DNA of 29,751 nucleotides, from NCBI RefSeq assembly GCF_035695185.1, contig NZ_DASSES010000209.1, forward strand, positions 1 to 29,751, read 5' to 3'. The notes under the pieces were generated by a model, which was not told where the DNA came from, searched no databases, and worked only from the letters and a program-made list of their open reading frames with translations. The DNA comes from Frateuria_A sp035695185 (GTDB lineage Bacteria; Pseudomonadota; Gammaproteobacteria; Xanthomonadales; Rhodanobacteraceae). Both the position numbers and the translations under genes were made by a program. The first letter of the stretch is position 1. Every line of letters begins with the position of its first letter. Shown in pieces: positions 1 through 8,986 of the stretch.

Positions 1-34
1 CTTGTCCATGCAAGAGTAGGTCACCGCCAGGGGC
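1..34 (+). rRNA. rrf: 5S ribosomal RNA, 3' end (partial)
   Basis: The first bases, with CCATGCAAGAGTAGGTCA followed by CCGCCAGGGG, match the conserved 3' arm of bacterial 5S rRNA (loop D/E region and the closing helix strand). The 5' part lies outside the window. A strong terminator follows directly, as expected at the end of an rRNA operon. The exact mature 3' end is uncertain by a few bases. Confidence 0.85.
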
Positions 35-41
35 TTTATCC

Positions 42-80
42 AAAAACCCTCACCGCAAAACGGTGGGGGTTTTTCTTTTT
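42..80 (+). terminator. Rho-independent terminator of the rRNA operon
   Basis: A 14-bp stem pairs 42-55 with 61-74 around the loop CAAAA; one pair is a T-G wobble. A T-rich tail (TTTTCTTTTT) follows. It lies a few bases after the 5S rRNA end and would stop rRNA transcription. Confidence 0.9.
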
Positions 81-988
81 GTCCTGACGAGCGCCGGCTC
101 CGTCCCGACCCGTCGGTCTTTCCGGGCAGCGACCCCTCTGCCCCTGCTCGCTGCAGCGCTCCCGTTGCCGCGCCATGCGCGCCGTGGGACAACGACTCAA
201 GGCGCAGTCCCCGGGCGCCGCTGGCACCGGCCTGGCGTCGACACATGGGGTGCCGTCGCAGGGCCCTGGTCCTTCCCCGACCTGGAGGCGGGCCGCCAAG
301 GTGGCGTGGTCTTGAAGCCCCCCGGCTCGAAGGAGCAGTCCGGAGGGCAGCGATCCGCGCATCCCACCGCTGCCCGCCGCATAGGCTATCTGCCGGCTAG
401 CTCCACACGACCGGAAAACATGGAGCATGTGGCCACGCGCTTGGTGCTCGTGCTGGCGAACGCCAAGTTGCCATGCGCCCACGGCGAATCGCGCGAAGGC
501 CTTGGCAACATCCGCGAGTCCCAATAATCCGCGAGTCACTATCACGCTCAGAGGGGGCGGTGTGTACCCAGCTGTCGCTACCACCACTGCCGCTCCGCGC
601 AGGAGCAGGTGGCGGGACAAGGCTACACGGGTTGACGACTGGCCGAGCGTGGAGGCTGCCGCTGTCTGATGTCGGAGTCCGCCCTGCCGGTAGGCTCACG
701 CTTGTTTGCGCATGGCCAGTAGCGCGATTGCCCGACACGCCAGCCCGGTTCACTTTGCCGATCGCACGGTATGCAAGGCGCCGCAACCCATCGAGGCGTT
801 TGTGCCTCCTCATTACCGGCCCCGATCGCCGGAACATTGCTCCCCGGTGCACGCCGCCACCGGCCAGCCGTAATGACCGCAGCCCGGCTGCCGGCTCGCC
901 CGCCGCCAGGTGCGGCCAAGCTACCGCGGAGCCATGGCCGGCAGTGCGCGAAGGTGGCGCGCGGCGGCTGCGGCGCGCCAGCCGGATC
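81..988. other. Gene-poor gap after the rRNA operon
   Basis: About 900 bases between the rRNA terminator and the convergent end of the adenosine kinase gene. Several open frames cross it on both strands, but none resembles a known protein. The longest minus-strand one (36-620) would read through the rRNA terminator. No tRNA, repeat of the families seen elsewhere in the window, or clear promoter was found. The region around 410-640 is slightly less biased in composition and could hold a decayed gene, but I cannot identify it. Confidence 0.5.
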
Positions 989-1921
989 TCAGAGGGCGTA
1001 CTCGAACTGCTCGCGGAAGGCCTCCGCGAATTCGTCATAGGTGAAGCGCTGGTTCTGGGTCCCCGGATGCTCGACCTTGAGCGCGCCCATCAGGGACGCC
1101 ATGCGCCCGATGGTCGGCCAGTCGTAGCCGCGCATGATGCCGAACAGCAGGCCCGCCCGGTATGCATCGCCGCAGCCGGTGGGGTCGACCACCTGCCGCT
1201 CGCGGGCGGGCGGGATCTCGACGATCTGTCCGCCGGTATAGATCAGTGAGCCGCGTGGGCCGAGCGTCACGATGTAGGCCTGGGTGCGGCTGGCGATTTC
1301 TTCGGCGCTCCAGCCCGTGCGCTGCTGCAGCAGCTGCGACTCGTAGTCGTTGACGATGACGTAGTTGGCCTTGCCGATCATCGAGCGGAATTCGTCGCCG
1401 TTGAACAACGGCATCGCCTGGCCCGGATCGAAGATGAAAGGCACGCCCCTCGCCGCGAAGTCGTCGGTGTGCTGCAGCATCGCCTCGCGCCCGTCCGGCG
1501 CCACGATGCCGAATTCGGCATCGGCCACGTCGCCCACGTGGTTGTGGTGCGAGCTGGACATCGCGCCCGGATGGAAGGCGGTGATCTGATTGTTGTCCAG
1601 GTCCGTGGTGATGAAGCACTGCGGGGTGAACTGGTCCTCGAACACACGCACACCGTCGAGGCGGATGCCGCAGCGAATCATGTGCTCGCGGTACGGTCCG
1701 AAGTCCTGCCCCACCGTCGCCATCGGCAACGGATCCCCGCCGAGCAGCTTCAGGTTGTAGGCGATGTTGCCGGCGCAGCCACCGAACTCGCGGCGCATCT
1801 GCGGCACGAGGAAGGAGACATTAAGGATGTGGACTTTGTCCGGCAGGATGTGGTTCTTGAACTGGTCCGGGAACACCATGATGGTGTCGTAAGCCAGCGA
1901 ACCGCAGATGACGGCTGACAT
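989..1921 (-). CDS. PfkB-family carbohydrate/nucleoside kinase, probable adenosine kinase
   Basis: A 310-residue ribokinase-fold sugar kinase of usual full length. The N-terminal substrate region carries GGCAGNIAYNL (about 47-57), the PfkB glycine motif that closes over the sugar. The C-terminal PfkB signature DPTGCGDAYRAGL (246-258) holds the anion hole and the catalytic base Asp252. Such proteins in Xanthomonadales and many proteobacteria are annotated as adenosine kinase (adenosine + ATP to AMP + ADP, purine salvage, cytosol). Substrate cannot be fixed from motifs alone, so another nucleoside or sugar remains possible. It begins with MSAVICGSLAYD; the ribosome site before this ATG is weak. 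It is transcribed divergently from mreB across about 240 bases and is not part of the wall cluster. Confidence 0.85.
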   Translation of the reverse strand: MSAVICGSLAYDTIMVFPDQFKNHILPDKVHILNVSFLVPQMRREFGGCAGNIAYNLKLLGGDPLPMATVGQDFGPYREHMIRCGIRLDGVRVFEDQFTPQCFITTDLDNNQITAFHPGAMSSSHHNHVGDVADAEFGIVAPDGREAMLQHTDDFAARGVPFIFDPGQAMPLFNGDEFRSMIGKANYVIVNDYESQLLQQRTGWSAEEIASRTQAYIVTLGPRGSLIYTGGQIVEIPPARERQVVDPTGCGDAYRAGLLFGIMRGYDWPTIGRMASLMGALKVEHPGTQNQRFTYDEFAEAFREQFEYAL

Positions 1922-2092
1922 GATCGATCAAACCCCAGTGAGCGGCGCGGACGGGTAGTCGTCCGGCAAACCCTGCAATCCTAACGCGACGCTCCGTCCA
2001 TGGCGACAGTCGCTTGCGCGGCGGAGCGGCGATCAGGCTCAGGAAATGCGCGCATCATCGCGTTCTGCAAGGCTTTCTTAACGTCTTTGCGC

Positions 2093-2121
2093 TTGCGTGG
2101 GTAGGGGCCGCTCACTAGACT
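2093..2121 (+). promoter_or_regulatory. Candidate sigma70 promoter for mreB
   Basis: TTGCGT (2093-2098) and TAGACT (2116-2121) are separated by exactly 17 bases. They match the -35 and -10 consensus at 3 of 6 and 4 of 6 positions. The predicted start near 2128 gives a leader of about 36 bases before the mreB ATG. Weak on its own, but correctly placed. Confidence 0.35.
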
Positions 2122-2163
2122 GACACGCTTACATTTCTCTCTCCTGACGGCGCGCCAGGGCTC

Positions 2164-3210
2164 ATGTTCAAGAAGTTTCGCGGCATCTTTTCCAACGATA
2201 TTTCCATCGACCTCGGCACCGCCAACACGCTCATCTACGTGCGTGGGCAGGGCATCATCCTGAACGAGCCGTCGGTGGTGGCGATCCGCCAGGACCGCGG
2301 TCCGGGCGGTCCGCGTGCGGTGGCCGCCGTGGGTGGCGACGCCAAGCGCATGCTCGGTCGTACGCCCGGCAACATCGCCACGGTGCGCCCGATGAAGGAC
2401 GGCGTCATCGCCGACTTCACCATGACCGAAGCGATGCTGCAGCACTTCATCAAGCAGGTGCACAAGTCGCGCATGCTGCGTCCCAGCCCGCGCGTGCTGG
2501 TCTGCGTGCCGTGCGGTTCGACCCAGGTCGAGCGCCGCGCCATCAAGGAATCGGCCGAAGGCGCCGGCGCCCGCGACGTGTTCCTGATCGAGGAGCCGAT
2601 GGCCGCCGCGATCGGCGCCGGCATCCCGGTGCACGAGGCGCGTGGCGCGATGGTGCTGGACATCGGCGGCGGCACTTCGGAAGTGGCCGTGATCTCGCTC
2701 AACGGCATCGTCTACTCGCAGTCGGTGCGCGTGGGCGGCGACCGCTTCGACGAGGCGATCATCAACTACGTGCGCCGCAACCACGGCACGCTGATCGGCG
2801 AGTCGACCGCCGAGCGCATCAAGATCGAAATCGGCTGCGCCTTCCCGCAGAGCGAGGTCAAGGAGATCGAGATCTCCGGCCGCAACCTCGCCGAGGGCGT
2901 GCCGCGCATGTTCACGATCAACTCCAACGAGGTACTCGAGGCGCTGCACGAGCCGCTGTCCGGCATCGTGGCGGCGGTCAAGTCCGCACTGGAGCAGACC
3001 CCGCCGGAACTGTGCTCGGACGTCGCCGAGCGCGGCATCGTGCTGACCGGCGGCGGCGCCCTGCTGCGCGACCTGGATCGCCTGATCTCCGAGGAGACCG
3101 GCCTGCATGTGCAGGTGGCCGACGATCCGCTTACCTGCGTGGCGCGCGGCGGCGGCAAGGCGCTGGAACTGATCGACCAGCACGGCAGCGACTTCTTCGC
3201 GCCGGATTGA
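2164..3210 (+). CDS. mreB: Rod shape-determining protein MreB (bacterial actin)
   Basis: A 348-residue actin-fold ATPase, the normal MreB length. It starts MFKKFRGIFSNDISIDLGTA; the FKKFRG amphipathic end binds the inner membrane in Gram-negative MreB. DLGTANTLIYVRG (about 17-29) is the phosphate 1 loop, VLDIGGGTSEVAVISL is phosphate 2, and VLTGGGALLRDLD is the adenosine-binding motif. It polymerises into membrane filaments that orient the elongasome for lateral-wall synthesis. It is the first gene of the cluster, followed 205 bases later by mreC; that gap holds no gene. The long open frames on the opposite strand are composition shadows. Confidence 0.98.
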   Translation: MFKKFRGIFSNDISIDLGTANTLIYVRGQGIILNEPSVVAIRQDRGPGGPRAVAAVGGDAKRMLGRTPGNIATVRPMKDGVIADFTMTEAMLQHFIKQVHKSRMLRPSPRVLVCVPCGSTQVERRAIKESAEGAGARDVFLIEEPMAAAIGAGIPVHEARGAMVLDIGGGTSEVAVISLNGIVYSQSVRVGGDRFDEAIINYVRRNHGTLIGESTAERIKIEIGCAFPQSEVKEIEISGRNLAEGVPRMFTINSNEVLEALHEPLSGIVAAVKSALEQTPPELCSDVAERGIVLTGGGALLRDLDRLISEETGLHVQVADDPLTCVARGGGKALELIDQHGSDFFAPD

Positions 3211-3415
3211 GCATGGCGCGGGGCGCCGCGATGCGGTGGCCGCGCTCGCGCAGGGGGGAATCGAGGTGTTTTGCTGACATGGGACCGAGGCCTGTCCGGC
3301 CACCCGTCCCCGGCCTTCTCCGTTATCGAGCGCGGCCCGCCCGTTGTGCCGTGCCCGCGCGTTCTGCCACGCTTGGCGACGGTGCTCACCGCTCCTTCCT
3401 TTTCGGGTTCTCTTG

Positions 3416-4357
3416 ATGGGCCAGGAATCCTCGCCCCTGTTCGCCGGTTCGACCGGCACCCTGCGGCTGATAGGCTACCTCGCGCTGGCGATGGTGCTGA
3501 TGGTGCTCGACCACCGCAACGGCTGGATGTGGCGCATCCGCTATGGCGCCGCGGTGGCTGTCGAGCCGTTGTATCGCCTCGCCGGCCTGCCGGTGGAGGG
3601 CATGCGCACGCTTTCGGTGGCCTTCGCCGATCGCCAGCGGCTGACCAGCCAGAACCAGCGCCTGCGCGAGGACCTGCTGCTGGCCAACGCCAAGCTCAAT
3701 CGCATGGCCGCGGTCGCGCAGCAGAACCAGCACCTGAAGGAATTGCTCGATACCCAGCGCAGCCTCGAACTGAACGTGCAACTCGCCCGCGTCGTCGGCG
3801 TCGACCTCGGGGCCTTCCGTCATCGCCTGATGCTCAATGTCGGCGCCCGCGACGGGGTCACGCCGGGCCAGCCGGTGATCGATGCGCGCGGTGTCATGGG
3901 CCAGGTGATCCAGACCCTGCCGACCACGTCCGTGGTGATGCTGATCACCGACCCGAACAACGCGCTGCCGGTGACCGTCGAGCGGACCGGCCTGCGCACC
4001 ATCGCCTATGGCTCGCGCGAGGGTGACCGGCTGATGCTGCCGACCATCCCGATGGCGGCCGACGTGCGCCCGGGCGACCGACTGCTGACCTCCGGCCTGG
4101 GCGGGCGTTTCCCGCCGGGCTTCCCGGTCGGCGAGATCACCCGTGTGGCGCCGGCGACGACCGGAATGTTCCTCGAGGCGCAGGCGCAGCCCGCGGCCGA
4201 CATCAGCCGCAGCGAGGATGTGCTGCTTCTGCACGACCAGGCCGAACCGGTCGGGCCGCCCGAGCCGGTGCCTCCGATGGGGCCACCCGCGGACCTGGCA
4301 CCCGGCGGGGCGGGGGCTGCCACGAAGGCCGCGCCGGCGGCGAGGGGGCGCCCATGA
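3416..4357 (+). CDS. mreC: Rod shape-determining protein MreC
   Basis: A 313-residue bitopic inner-membrane protein. A short cytosolic N-terminus precedes one membrane helix (about 17-32). A coiled coil rich in Asn/Gln/Arg/Leu (about 60-105) follows, then the beta-barrel domain with VVGVDLGAFRHRLMLNVGARDGV and LTSGLGGRFPPGFPVG. The C-terminus is a Pro/Ala/Gly-rich tail, common in this lineage. MreC stimulates PBP2-RodA and links it to MreB. The chosen start MGQESS gives the usual compact N-terminus; an upstream in-frame ATG at 3344 would add a Cys/Arg-rich stretch that looks non-coding. Its stop overlaps the mreD start as ATGA, indicating translational coupling. Confidence 0.95.
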   Translation: MGQESSPLFAGSTGTLRLIGYLALAMVLMVLDHRNGWMWRIRYGAAVAVEPLYRLAGLPVEGMRTLSVAFADRQRLTSQNQRLREDLLLANAKLNRMAAVAQQNQHLKELLDTQRSLELNVQLARVVGVDLGAFRHRLMLNVGARDGVTPGQPVIDARGVMGQVIQTLPTTSVVMLITDPNNALPVTVERTGLRTIAYGSREGDRLMLPTIPMAADVRPGDRLLTSGLGGRFPPGFPVGEITRVAPATTGMFLEAQAQPAADISRSEDVLLLHDQAEPVGPPEPVPPMGPPADLAPGGAGAATKAAPAARGRP

Positions 4358-4839
4358 ACCGGCAGCGCCTGGGGCTGTGGTGGTTCATCGGCACGCTGGT
4401 GGTCGCCCTGCTGGCGATGCTGGTGCCGCTGCCGGATGCGCTCGAGCCGTTCAAGCCGTATTGGCCGGCGCTGGTGCTCTTGTACTGGTCGCTCGAGTCG
4501 GGTGAGCGGGTGACGCTGGGCCTGGCCTTCACGATGGGCCTGGCGGCGGACCTGCTGAACGGCGCGCTGCTGGGCGAGCAGGCATTGCGCCTGACCGCGC
4601 TGGTATTCATCGCGCTGCGCTTCCGCTCGCGGCTGCGCTTCTTCCCCATGTGGCAGCAGACCCTGGCGGTACTGGCGCTGCTGCTCAACGACCGCATCCT
4701 GCTGACCATCGTGCGCGTGTTCGCCGGCGATGCGTTGCCGCCGGCGAGCTGGTGGATTTCGCCGTTCGTCGGCGCGGCACTGTGGCCGTTCGTGTTCCTG
4801 CTGCTGGACGACCTGCGCATGCGCCTGCGCCTGCAATGA
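4354..4839 (+). CDS. mreD: Rod shape-determining protein MreD
   Basis: A 161-residue, very hydrophobic inner-membrane protein with about five to six predicted helices (for example LWWFIGTLVVALLAMLVPL near the start). Length and position fit MreD, which partners MreC in the elongasome. The segment FTMGLAADLLNGALLGEQAL contains the GLxxDLLxGxxLGxxAL pattern typical of the family. Its ATG overlaps the mreC stop, and its stop TGA lies one base before the mrdA ATG. Confidence 0.95.
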   Translation: MNRQRLGLWWFIGTLVVALLAMLVPLPDALEPFKPYWPALVLLYWSLESGERVTLGLAFTMGLAADLLNGALLGEQALRLTALVFIALRFRSRLRFFPMWQQTLAVLALLLNDRILLTIVRVFAGDALPPASWWISPFVGAALWPFVFLLLDDLRMRLRLQ

Positions 4840-4840
4840 G

Positions 4841-6778
4841 ATGAAGAGGCGGCGCGCACTGAAGGATCCCCGCGGCGAGGCGGCGCTGTTCCAGCGGCGC
4901 TCGCTGGTTGGCTTCGCGCTCATCCTGCTCGGCCTGCTCGCCCTGTCCGGGCGCTTCTTCTACCTGCAGGTGATGCGCCACGACGAGTTCGTGACCCGCT
5001 CGCAGAACAACCGCGTCAAGCCCAGGGTGATCCCGCCGGCGCGTGGCCTGATCTACGACCGCAACGGCGTGCTGCTCGCCGACAACGTGCCGGCGTTCCG
5101 GCTCGAGGTGGTGCCCGAGCAGGTGCCCGACATGACCGCCATGCTGGCGCAGATCGGCGCGGTGGTGCCGCTGGACGAGGACGACGTTGCCGACTTCAGG
5201 AAGCGGCTGAAGCAGAGCCGTCGCTTCGAGAGCGTGCCTCTGAAGATGCACCTCTCCGAGGATGACATCGCCCGCTTCGCGATCAACCGCTGGCGCTTCC
5301 CCGGCGTGGACGTGGTGCCCTACCTGACCCGCCACTATCCCTATGGCGAGTTGTTCGCGCACGTGATCGGCTACGTCGGTCGCATCGACGCGGACGACCT
5401 CAAGCGGCTCGACCCGGATCGCTACCAGGGCACCAGCCACGTTGGCCGCAGCGGCATCGAGCGCTCCTACGAAGACGTGCTGCACGGCACGCCGGGCTAC
5501 GAACTGGTCGAGGTCAATGCCGATGGCCGCACCCAGCGCGTGCTGGAGACCCACGCGCCGATCCCGGGCAAGAACCTGTATCTGTCGATCGACGTGCGCA
5601 TCCAGAAGGCCGCGATGGCCGCATTCGACGGCCGCGCCGGCTCGGCTGTGGCCATCGACCCGCGCAACGGGCAGGTGCTGGCGATGGTCAGCGTGCCGAG
5701 CTTCGATCCGAACCTGTTCGTCAACGGCATCAGCAGCGCCGACTACAAGGCACTGACCACGGCGCCCGACAAGCCGCTCTACAACCGCGCGCTGCGCGGC
5801 ATGTATCCGCCCGGGTCCACGGTCAAGCCGTTCCTGGCGCTGGGCGGCCTGGCCTACGGCATCCGCAAACCGGGGGACACCGTGCTGTCCACCGGCGAGT
5901 TCTGCCTGCCCGGCGCGACGCGTTGCTATCGCGACGACAAGCGTGGCGGCGACGGCGTGGTGGACATGGTCGAGGCCATCGAGAAATCGACCAATACCTA
6001 TTTCTACAAGCTGGCGCTGGATCTCGGCATCGACCGGCTGAGCGACTGGATGGGCCGCTTCGGCTTCGGCAGGAAGACCGGCATCGACCTCGATGGCGAG
6101 GAAAACGGCATCCTGCCTTCGCGCGAATGGAAGCTGCAGCACTCGCGCCAGCCCTGGTACCCGGGCGAGACCATCATCGCAGGCATCGGGCAGGGCTATT
6201 GGGCGGTGACGCCGTTGCAGCTGGCCCATGCGGTGTCGATCCTCGCCGGCAAGGGCATCCCGCGCGCACCCAGGCTGGTGATGGCCACCCAGGACGGGGT
6301 CGATGCGCCCAGGAAGCCGCTGCCCAACTTGCCGACCGGGCCCTCGCTGGTAAGCGATCCGGCCCACCTGGACGTAATCAGGCAGGGCATGGAAGCCGTG
6401 GTGACCAGCGGCACCGGCAAGAACCAGTTCATCGGCTTCCCGCTGGTGGTCGCGGGCAAGAGCGGCACGGCCGAGCGCTTCTCGCGCACCACTTCCGCCT
6501 ACGACACCAACAAGAACACGGCCTATCTGGCGGCGCGCCATCGGGCCTGGTTCGAGGCCTTCGCGCCGGCCGACGACCCGAAGATCTCGGTGGTGGCGAT
6601 GCTCGAGGCCGGCGCGTGGGGCGCGGAGGCCGCCGGCCCGATCGTGCGCACGGTCATGGAGTCCTGGCTGGCCACCCAGGGGGGCGCCCCGACCCGGCCG
6701 CAGGCCCCCGCGACCGGTCCCGTGCCGCCCAACCAGGTCGGGAACGCGCCCGCGCCGACCGGTGGAGCCACGCCATGA
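4841..6778 (+). CDS. mrdA: Penicillin-binding protein 2 (peptidoglycan D,D-transpeptidase MrdA)
   Basis: A 645-residue class B PBP that cross-links new lateral-wall peptidoglycan with RodA. One membrane anchor (about 21-43) is followed by the pedestal domain with PPARGLIYDRNGVLLADN (about 65-82) and the transpeptidase domain. The catalytic motifs are complete: STVK (326-329, nucleophile Ser326), STN (383-385) and KSGT (540-543). The start MKRRRALKDP is chosen because it follows the mreD stop by one base; the open frame extends further upstream inside mreD but encodes an implausible Cys/Arg-rich sequence. Two cysteines (355 and 362) sit in the loop before the SxN motif. The Pro/Ala-rich C-terminus ends in an ATGA overlap with rodA. 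Confidence 0.97.
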   Translation: MKRRRALKDPRGEAALFQRRSLVGFALILLGLLALSGRFFYLQVMRHDEFVTRSQNNRVKPRVIPPARGLIYDRNGVLLADNVPAFRLEVVPEQVPDMTAMLAQIGAVVPLDEDDVADFRKRLKQSRRFESVPLKMHLSEDDIARFAINRWRFPGVDVVPYLTRHYPYGELFAHVIGYVGRIDADDLKRLDPDRYQGTSHVGRSGIERSYEDVLHGTPGYELVEVNADGRTQRVLETHAPIPGKNLYLSIDVRIQKAAMAAFDGRAGSAVAIDPRNGQVLAMVSVPSFDPNLFVNGISSADYKALTTAPDKPLYNRALRGMYPPGSTVKPFLALGGLAYGIRKPGDTVLSTGEFCLPGATRCYRDDKRGGDGVVDMVEAIEKSTNTYFYKLALDLGIDRLSDWMGRFGFGRKTGIDLDGEENGILPSREWKLQHSRQPWYPGETIIAGIGQGYWAVTPLQLAHAVSILAGKGIPRAPRLVMATQDGVDAPRKPLPNLPTGPSLVSDPAHLDVIRQGMEAVVTSGTGKNQFIGFPLVVAGKSGTAERFSRTTSAYDTNKNTAYLAARHRAWFEAFAPADDPKISVVAMLEAGAWGAEAAGPIVRTVMESWLATQGGAPTRPQAPATGPVPPNQVGNAPAPTGGATP

Positions 6779-7890
6779 TCGCCATGCTCCATGCCCGCGC
6801 GCGCCGCTTCCTGCGGCGCATCCTGACCCGGCCGCGGATCGACCTGCCGCTCGCCGCGGGACTCCTGGCGCTCGCATCGGTCGGCCTGATCACCCTGTAC
6901 AGCGCCGGCGGCGGCGACCTGCGCCTGGTCGGCGGGCAGGCGGCGCGCTTCGTGCTTGGCGCCATACTGCTGCTGCTGATCTCGCGCATCCCGCCGACCG
7001 TGCTGCGCAGCTGGACACCCTGGCTCTACGCCGGCAGTACCGCCCTGCTGGTGGTGGTGGCGATCCTGGGCGAGGGCCGCGGTGCCGATCGCTGGCTGGA
7101 CCTGGGCTTCATGCGCTTCCAGCCATCCGAGCTGCTCAAGCTGACCATGCCGATGATGGCGGCCTGGTATCTGCACCCGCGCCAGCTGCCGCCCAGCTGG
7201 AAGGACATGGCCGTGGTCGGCCTGCTGATCGCCGTTCCGGCCGGGCTGATCGCCAAGCAGCCGGACCTGGGCACCGCGCTGCTGGTGGCCGCGGCCGGCG
7301 CCTTCGCCTTGTTCCTCTCCGGCGTCGCCTGGTGGCGCGTCGGGCTGCTGCTTGGCATCGCCGCGGGGATGGTGCCGGTCGGCTGGCACTTCATGCACCA
7401 GTACCAGCGCGACCGCGTGCTGACCCTGCTCAACCCGGAGGCCGACCCGCTGGGCAACGGCTGGCACATCATCCAGTCGCAGATCGCGGTGGGTTCGGGG
7501 GGCATCTTCGGCAAGGGCTGGATGCACGGCACGCAATCGCGGCTGGACTTCCTGCCCGAGCACACCACCGACTTCATCTTCGCTGTGTTCTCGGAGGAGT
7601 TCGGCCTGGTCGGCGTGGCCTGCCTGCTGGCCCTGTACGCCTTCATCATCGGGCGCTGCCTGTGGATCGCGATGGCGGCACGCGACACCTATTCGCGCCT
7701 GCTGGCCGGCGCGATCGCGATGAGCTTCTTCGTCTACGTGTTCGTCAACGGCGGCATGATCGCCGGCATGCTGCCGGTGGTCGGTGTGCCGCTGCCGTTC
7801 GTCAGTTACGGCGGCACCTCGGCGGTCAGCCTGCTGAGCGGTTTCGGCGTGCTGATGTCGATCCACGCCAACCGCAAGATGCATGACTGA
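6775..7890 (+). CDS. rodA: Rod shape-determining protein RodA (SEDS peptidoglycan glycosyltransferase)
   Basis: A 371-residue polytopic membrane protein of the SEDS family, which polymerises lipid II glycan strands together with PBP2. Recognisable segments are RWLDLGFMRFQPSELLKL, the loop with NPEADPLGNGWHIIQSQIA, FLPEHTTDFIFAVFSEEFG (the conserved PEHHTDFIF-like region with its acidic residue) and GVPLPFVSYGGTS near the C-terminus. Length fits RodA. Its start overlaps the mrdA stop; an ATG three codons later is an equally possible start. Order mrdA-rodA-rlpA-dacA-ybeD-lipB-lipA is also known from Escherichia coli, here with mltB inserted. Confidence 0.97.
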   Translation: MIAMLHARARRFLRRILTRPRIDLPLAAGLLALASVGLITLYSAGGGDLRLVGGQAARFVLGAILLLLISRIPPTVLRSWTPWLYAGSTALLVVVAILGEGRGADRWLDLGFMRFQPSELLKLTMPMMAAWYLHPRQLPPSWKDMAVVGLLIAVPAGLIAKQPDLGTALLVAAAGAFALFLSGVAWWRVGLLLGIAAGMVPVGWHFMHQYQRDRVLTLLNPEADPLGNGWHIIQSQIAVGSGGIFGKGWMHGTQSRLDFLPEHTTDFIFAVFSEEFGLVGVACLLALYAFIIGRCLWIAMAARDTYSRLLAGAIAMSFFVYVFVNGGMIAGMLPVVGVPLPFVSYGGTSAVSLLSGFGVLMSIHANRKMHD

Positions 7891-7981
7891 GCGGTGCCGC
7901 TCCGGCGGCCCGATCCGCCCCCGGATCGCCGGCACGCGCATGTTAGGCTTGGGTGCGATGTCGATCCGCGCGGTATTCCCC

Positions 7982-8986
7982 ATGTCCCTCCTTCGCTCGT
8001 GCCGCCTGTCCGGCGTGCTCGCCGCCCTCCTGCTGGCCGTCGCCCCGGCACACGCCGTGGAGACGACCCATCCCGGCCAGGCCGAGCTGGTGCGCGAGGT
8101 GGCCCGCGATACGGGCAAGGACCCGGCTGGCTTGAACGCGCTGCTCAGCGGCGCGCAGATGCAGCAGTCGATCATCGACGCGATGAACCGCCCGGCCGAA
8201 GCCAAGCCGTGGAAGGACTACCGGCCGATCTTCATCACGCCCAAGCGCATCGACGAGGGCGTGGCGTTCTACCGCGAGCACCGCCAGCTGATCGAGCGCA
8301 TCGCCCGACAGTACGGCGTGGCGCCCGAGTACCTGGTCGCCATCCTCGGCGTGGAGACCTTCTACGGTCGCAACACCGGCAAGTACAAGGTGCTCGATGC
8401 ACTGGTCACGCTGGGCCTGTATTACCCGCCCCGCGCGAAATTCTTCCGCGAGCAGCTGAAGGTGCTGCTCGAACTTCCCGCCGGTCATCTCGGCGGCCCG
8501 CTGGACACGCTCACCGGCTCCTATGCCGGCGCGCAGGGCTGGGGCCAGTTCATGCCCTCGAGCATCCGCGACTTCGGGGTGGATGCGGACCACGATGGCC
8601 GCATAGACCTGCAGGGTTCGCTGCCAGACATCCTGGCCAGTGTCGCCAACTATTTCGCCGGCCACGGTTGGGAGCGCGGCGGGCCGGTCGCCGCGCGGGC
8701 GCAGCCGGATACGACGCCGCGCCCGCTCGAGGTGCCCGACGCGCAGCCGCGCTGGCCGCTGGAGCAGCTGGAAGCCTGGGGCTATGCACCCGTCGAGGCC
8801 CTCGACCCGGGTCGCCTGACCAGCCTGCAGGCGCTCGAGGGCGGCAACGGCCGCGAATACTGGTTCACCTTCCAGAACTTCTACGTCATCACCCGCTACA
8901 ACAAGAGCCCGCTGTACGCCCTGGCCGTGCACCAGCTGGCCCAGGGCATCGCCGCCGGCGTGCGCTCGGCGGACGCCGTGCCATGA
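7982..8986 (+). CDS. mltB: Membrane-bound lytic murein transglycosylase B
   Basis: A 334-residue periplasmic GH103 lytic transglycosylase. It cleaves the MurNAc-GlcNAc bond to 1,6-anhydroMurNAc products. The chosen start gives a typical signal peptide (MSLLRSCRLSGVLAALLLAVAP...AHA). ILGVETFYGRNTG (121-133) holds the catalytic acid Glu125. GSYAGAQGWGQFMPSSIRDFGVD and DLQGSLPDILASVANYF are strong family blocks. No lipobox Cys is visible, so it may be soluble or anchored by the signal segment. An alternative start at 7958 would add eight residues. It lies 91 bases after rodA and ends in an ATGA overlap with rlpA. Confidence 0.93.
   Translation: MSLLRSCRLSGVLAALLLAVAPAHAVETTHPGQAELVREVARDTGKDPAGLNALLSGAQMQQSIIDAMNRPAEAKPWKDYRPIFITPKRIDEGVAFYREHRQLIERIARQYGVAPEYLVAILGVETFYGRNTGKYKVLDALVTLGLYYPPRAKFFREQLKVLLELPAGHLGGPLDTLTGSYAGAQGWGQFMPSSIRDFGVDADHDGRIDLQGSLPDILASVANYFAGHGWERGGPVAARAQPDTTPRPLEVPDAQPRWPLEQLEAWGYAPVEALDPGRLTSLQALEGGNGREYWFTFQNFYVITRYNKSPLYALAVHQLAQGIAAGVRSADAVP

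Noticed and set aside
36..620. Minus-strand open frame of 194 codons with a hydrophobic start
   Set aside because: Its 3' part reads through the rRNA terminator and shows no recognisable domain; composition is not convincing.
4685..6877. 730-codon minus-strand frame opposite mrdA (and similar ones opposite mreB, prc, the TonB receptor and the M1 gene)
   Set aside because: His/Arg/Ala/Gly-rich sequence without domains, exactly antisense to well-supported genes; a typical effect of third-position GC bias.
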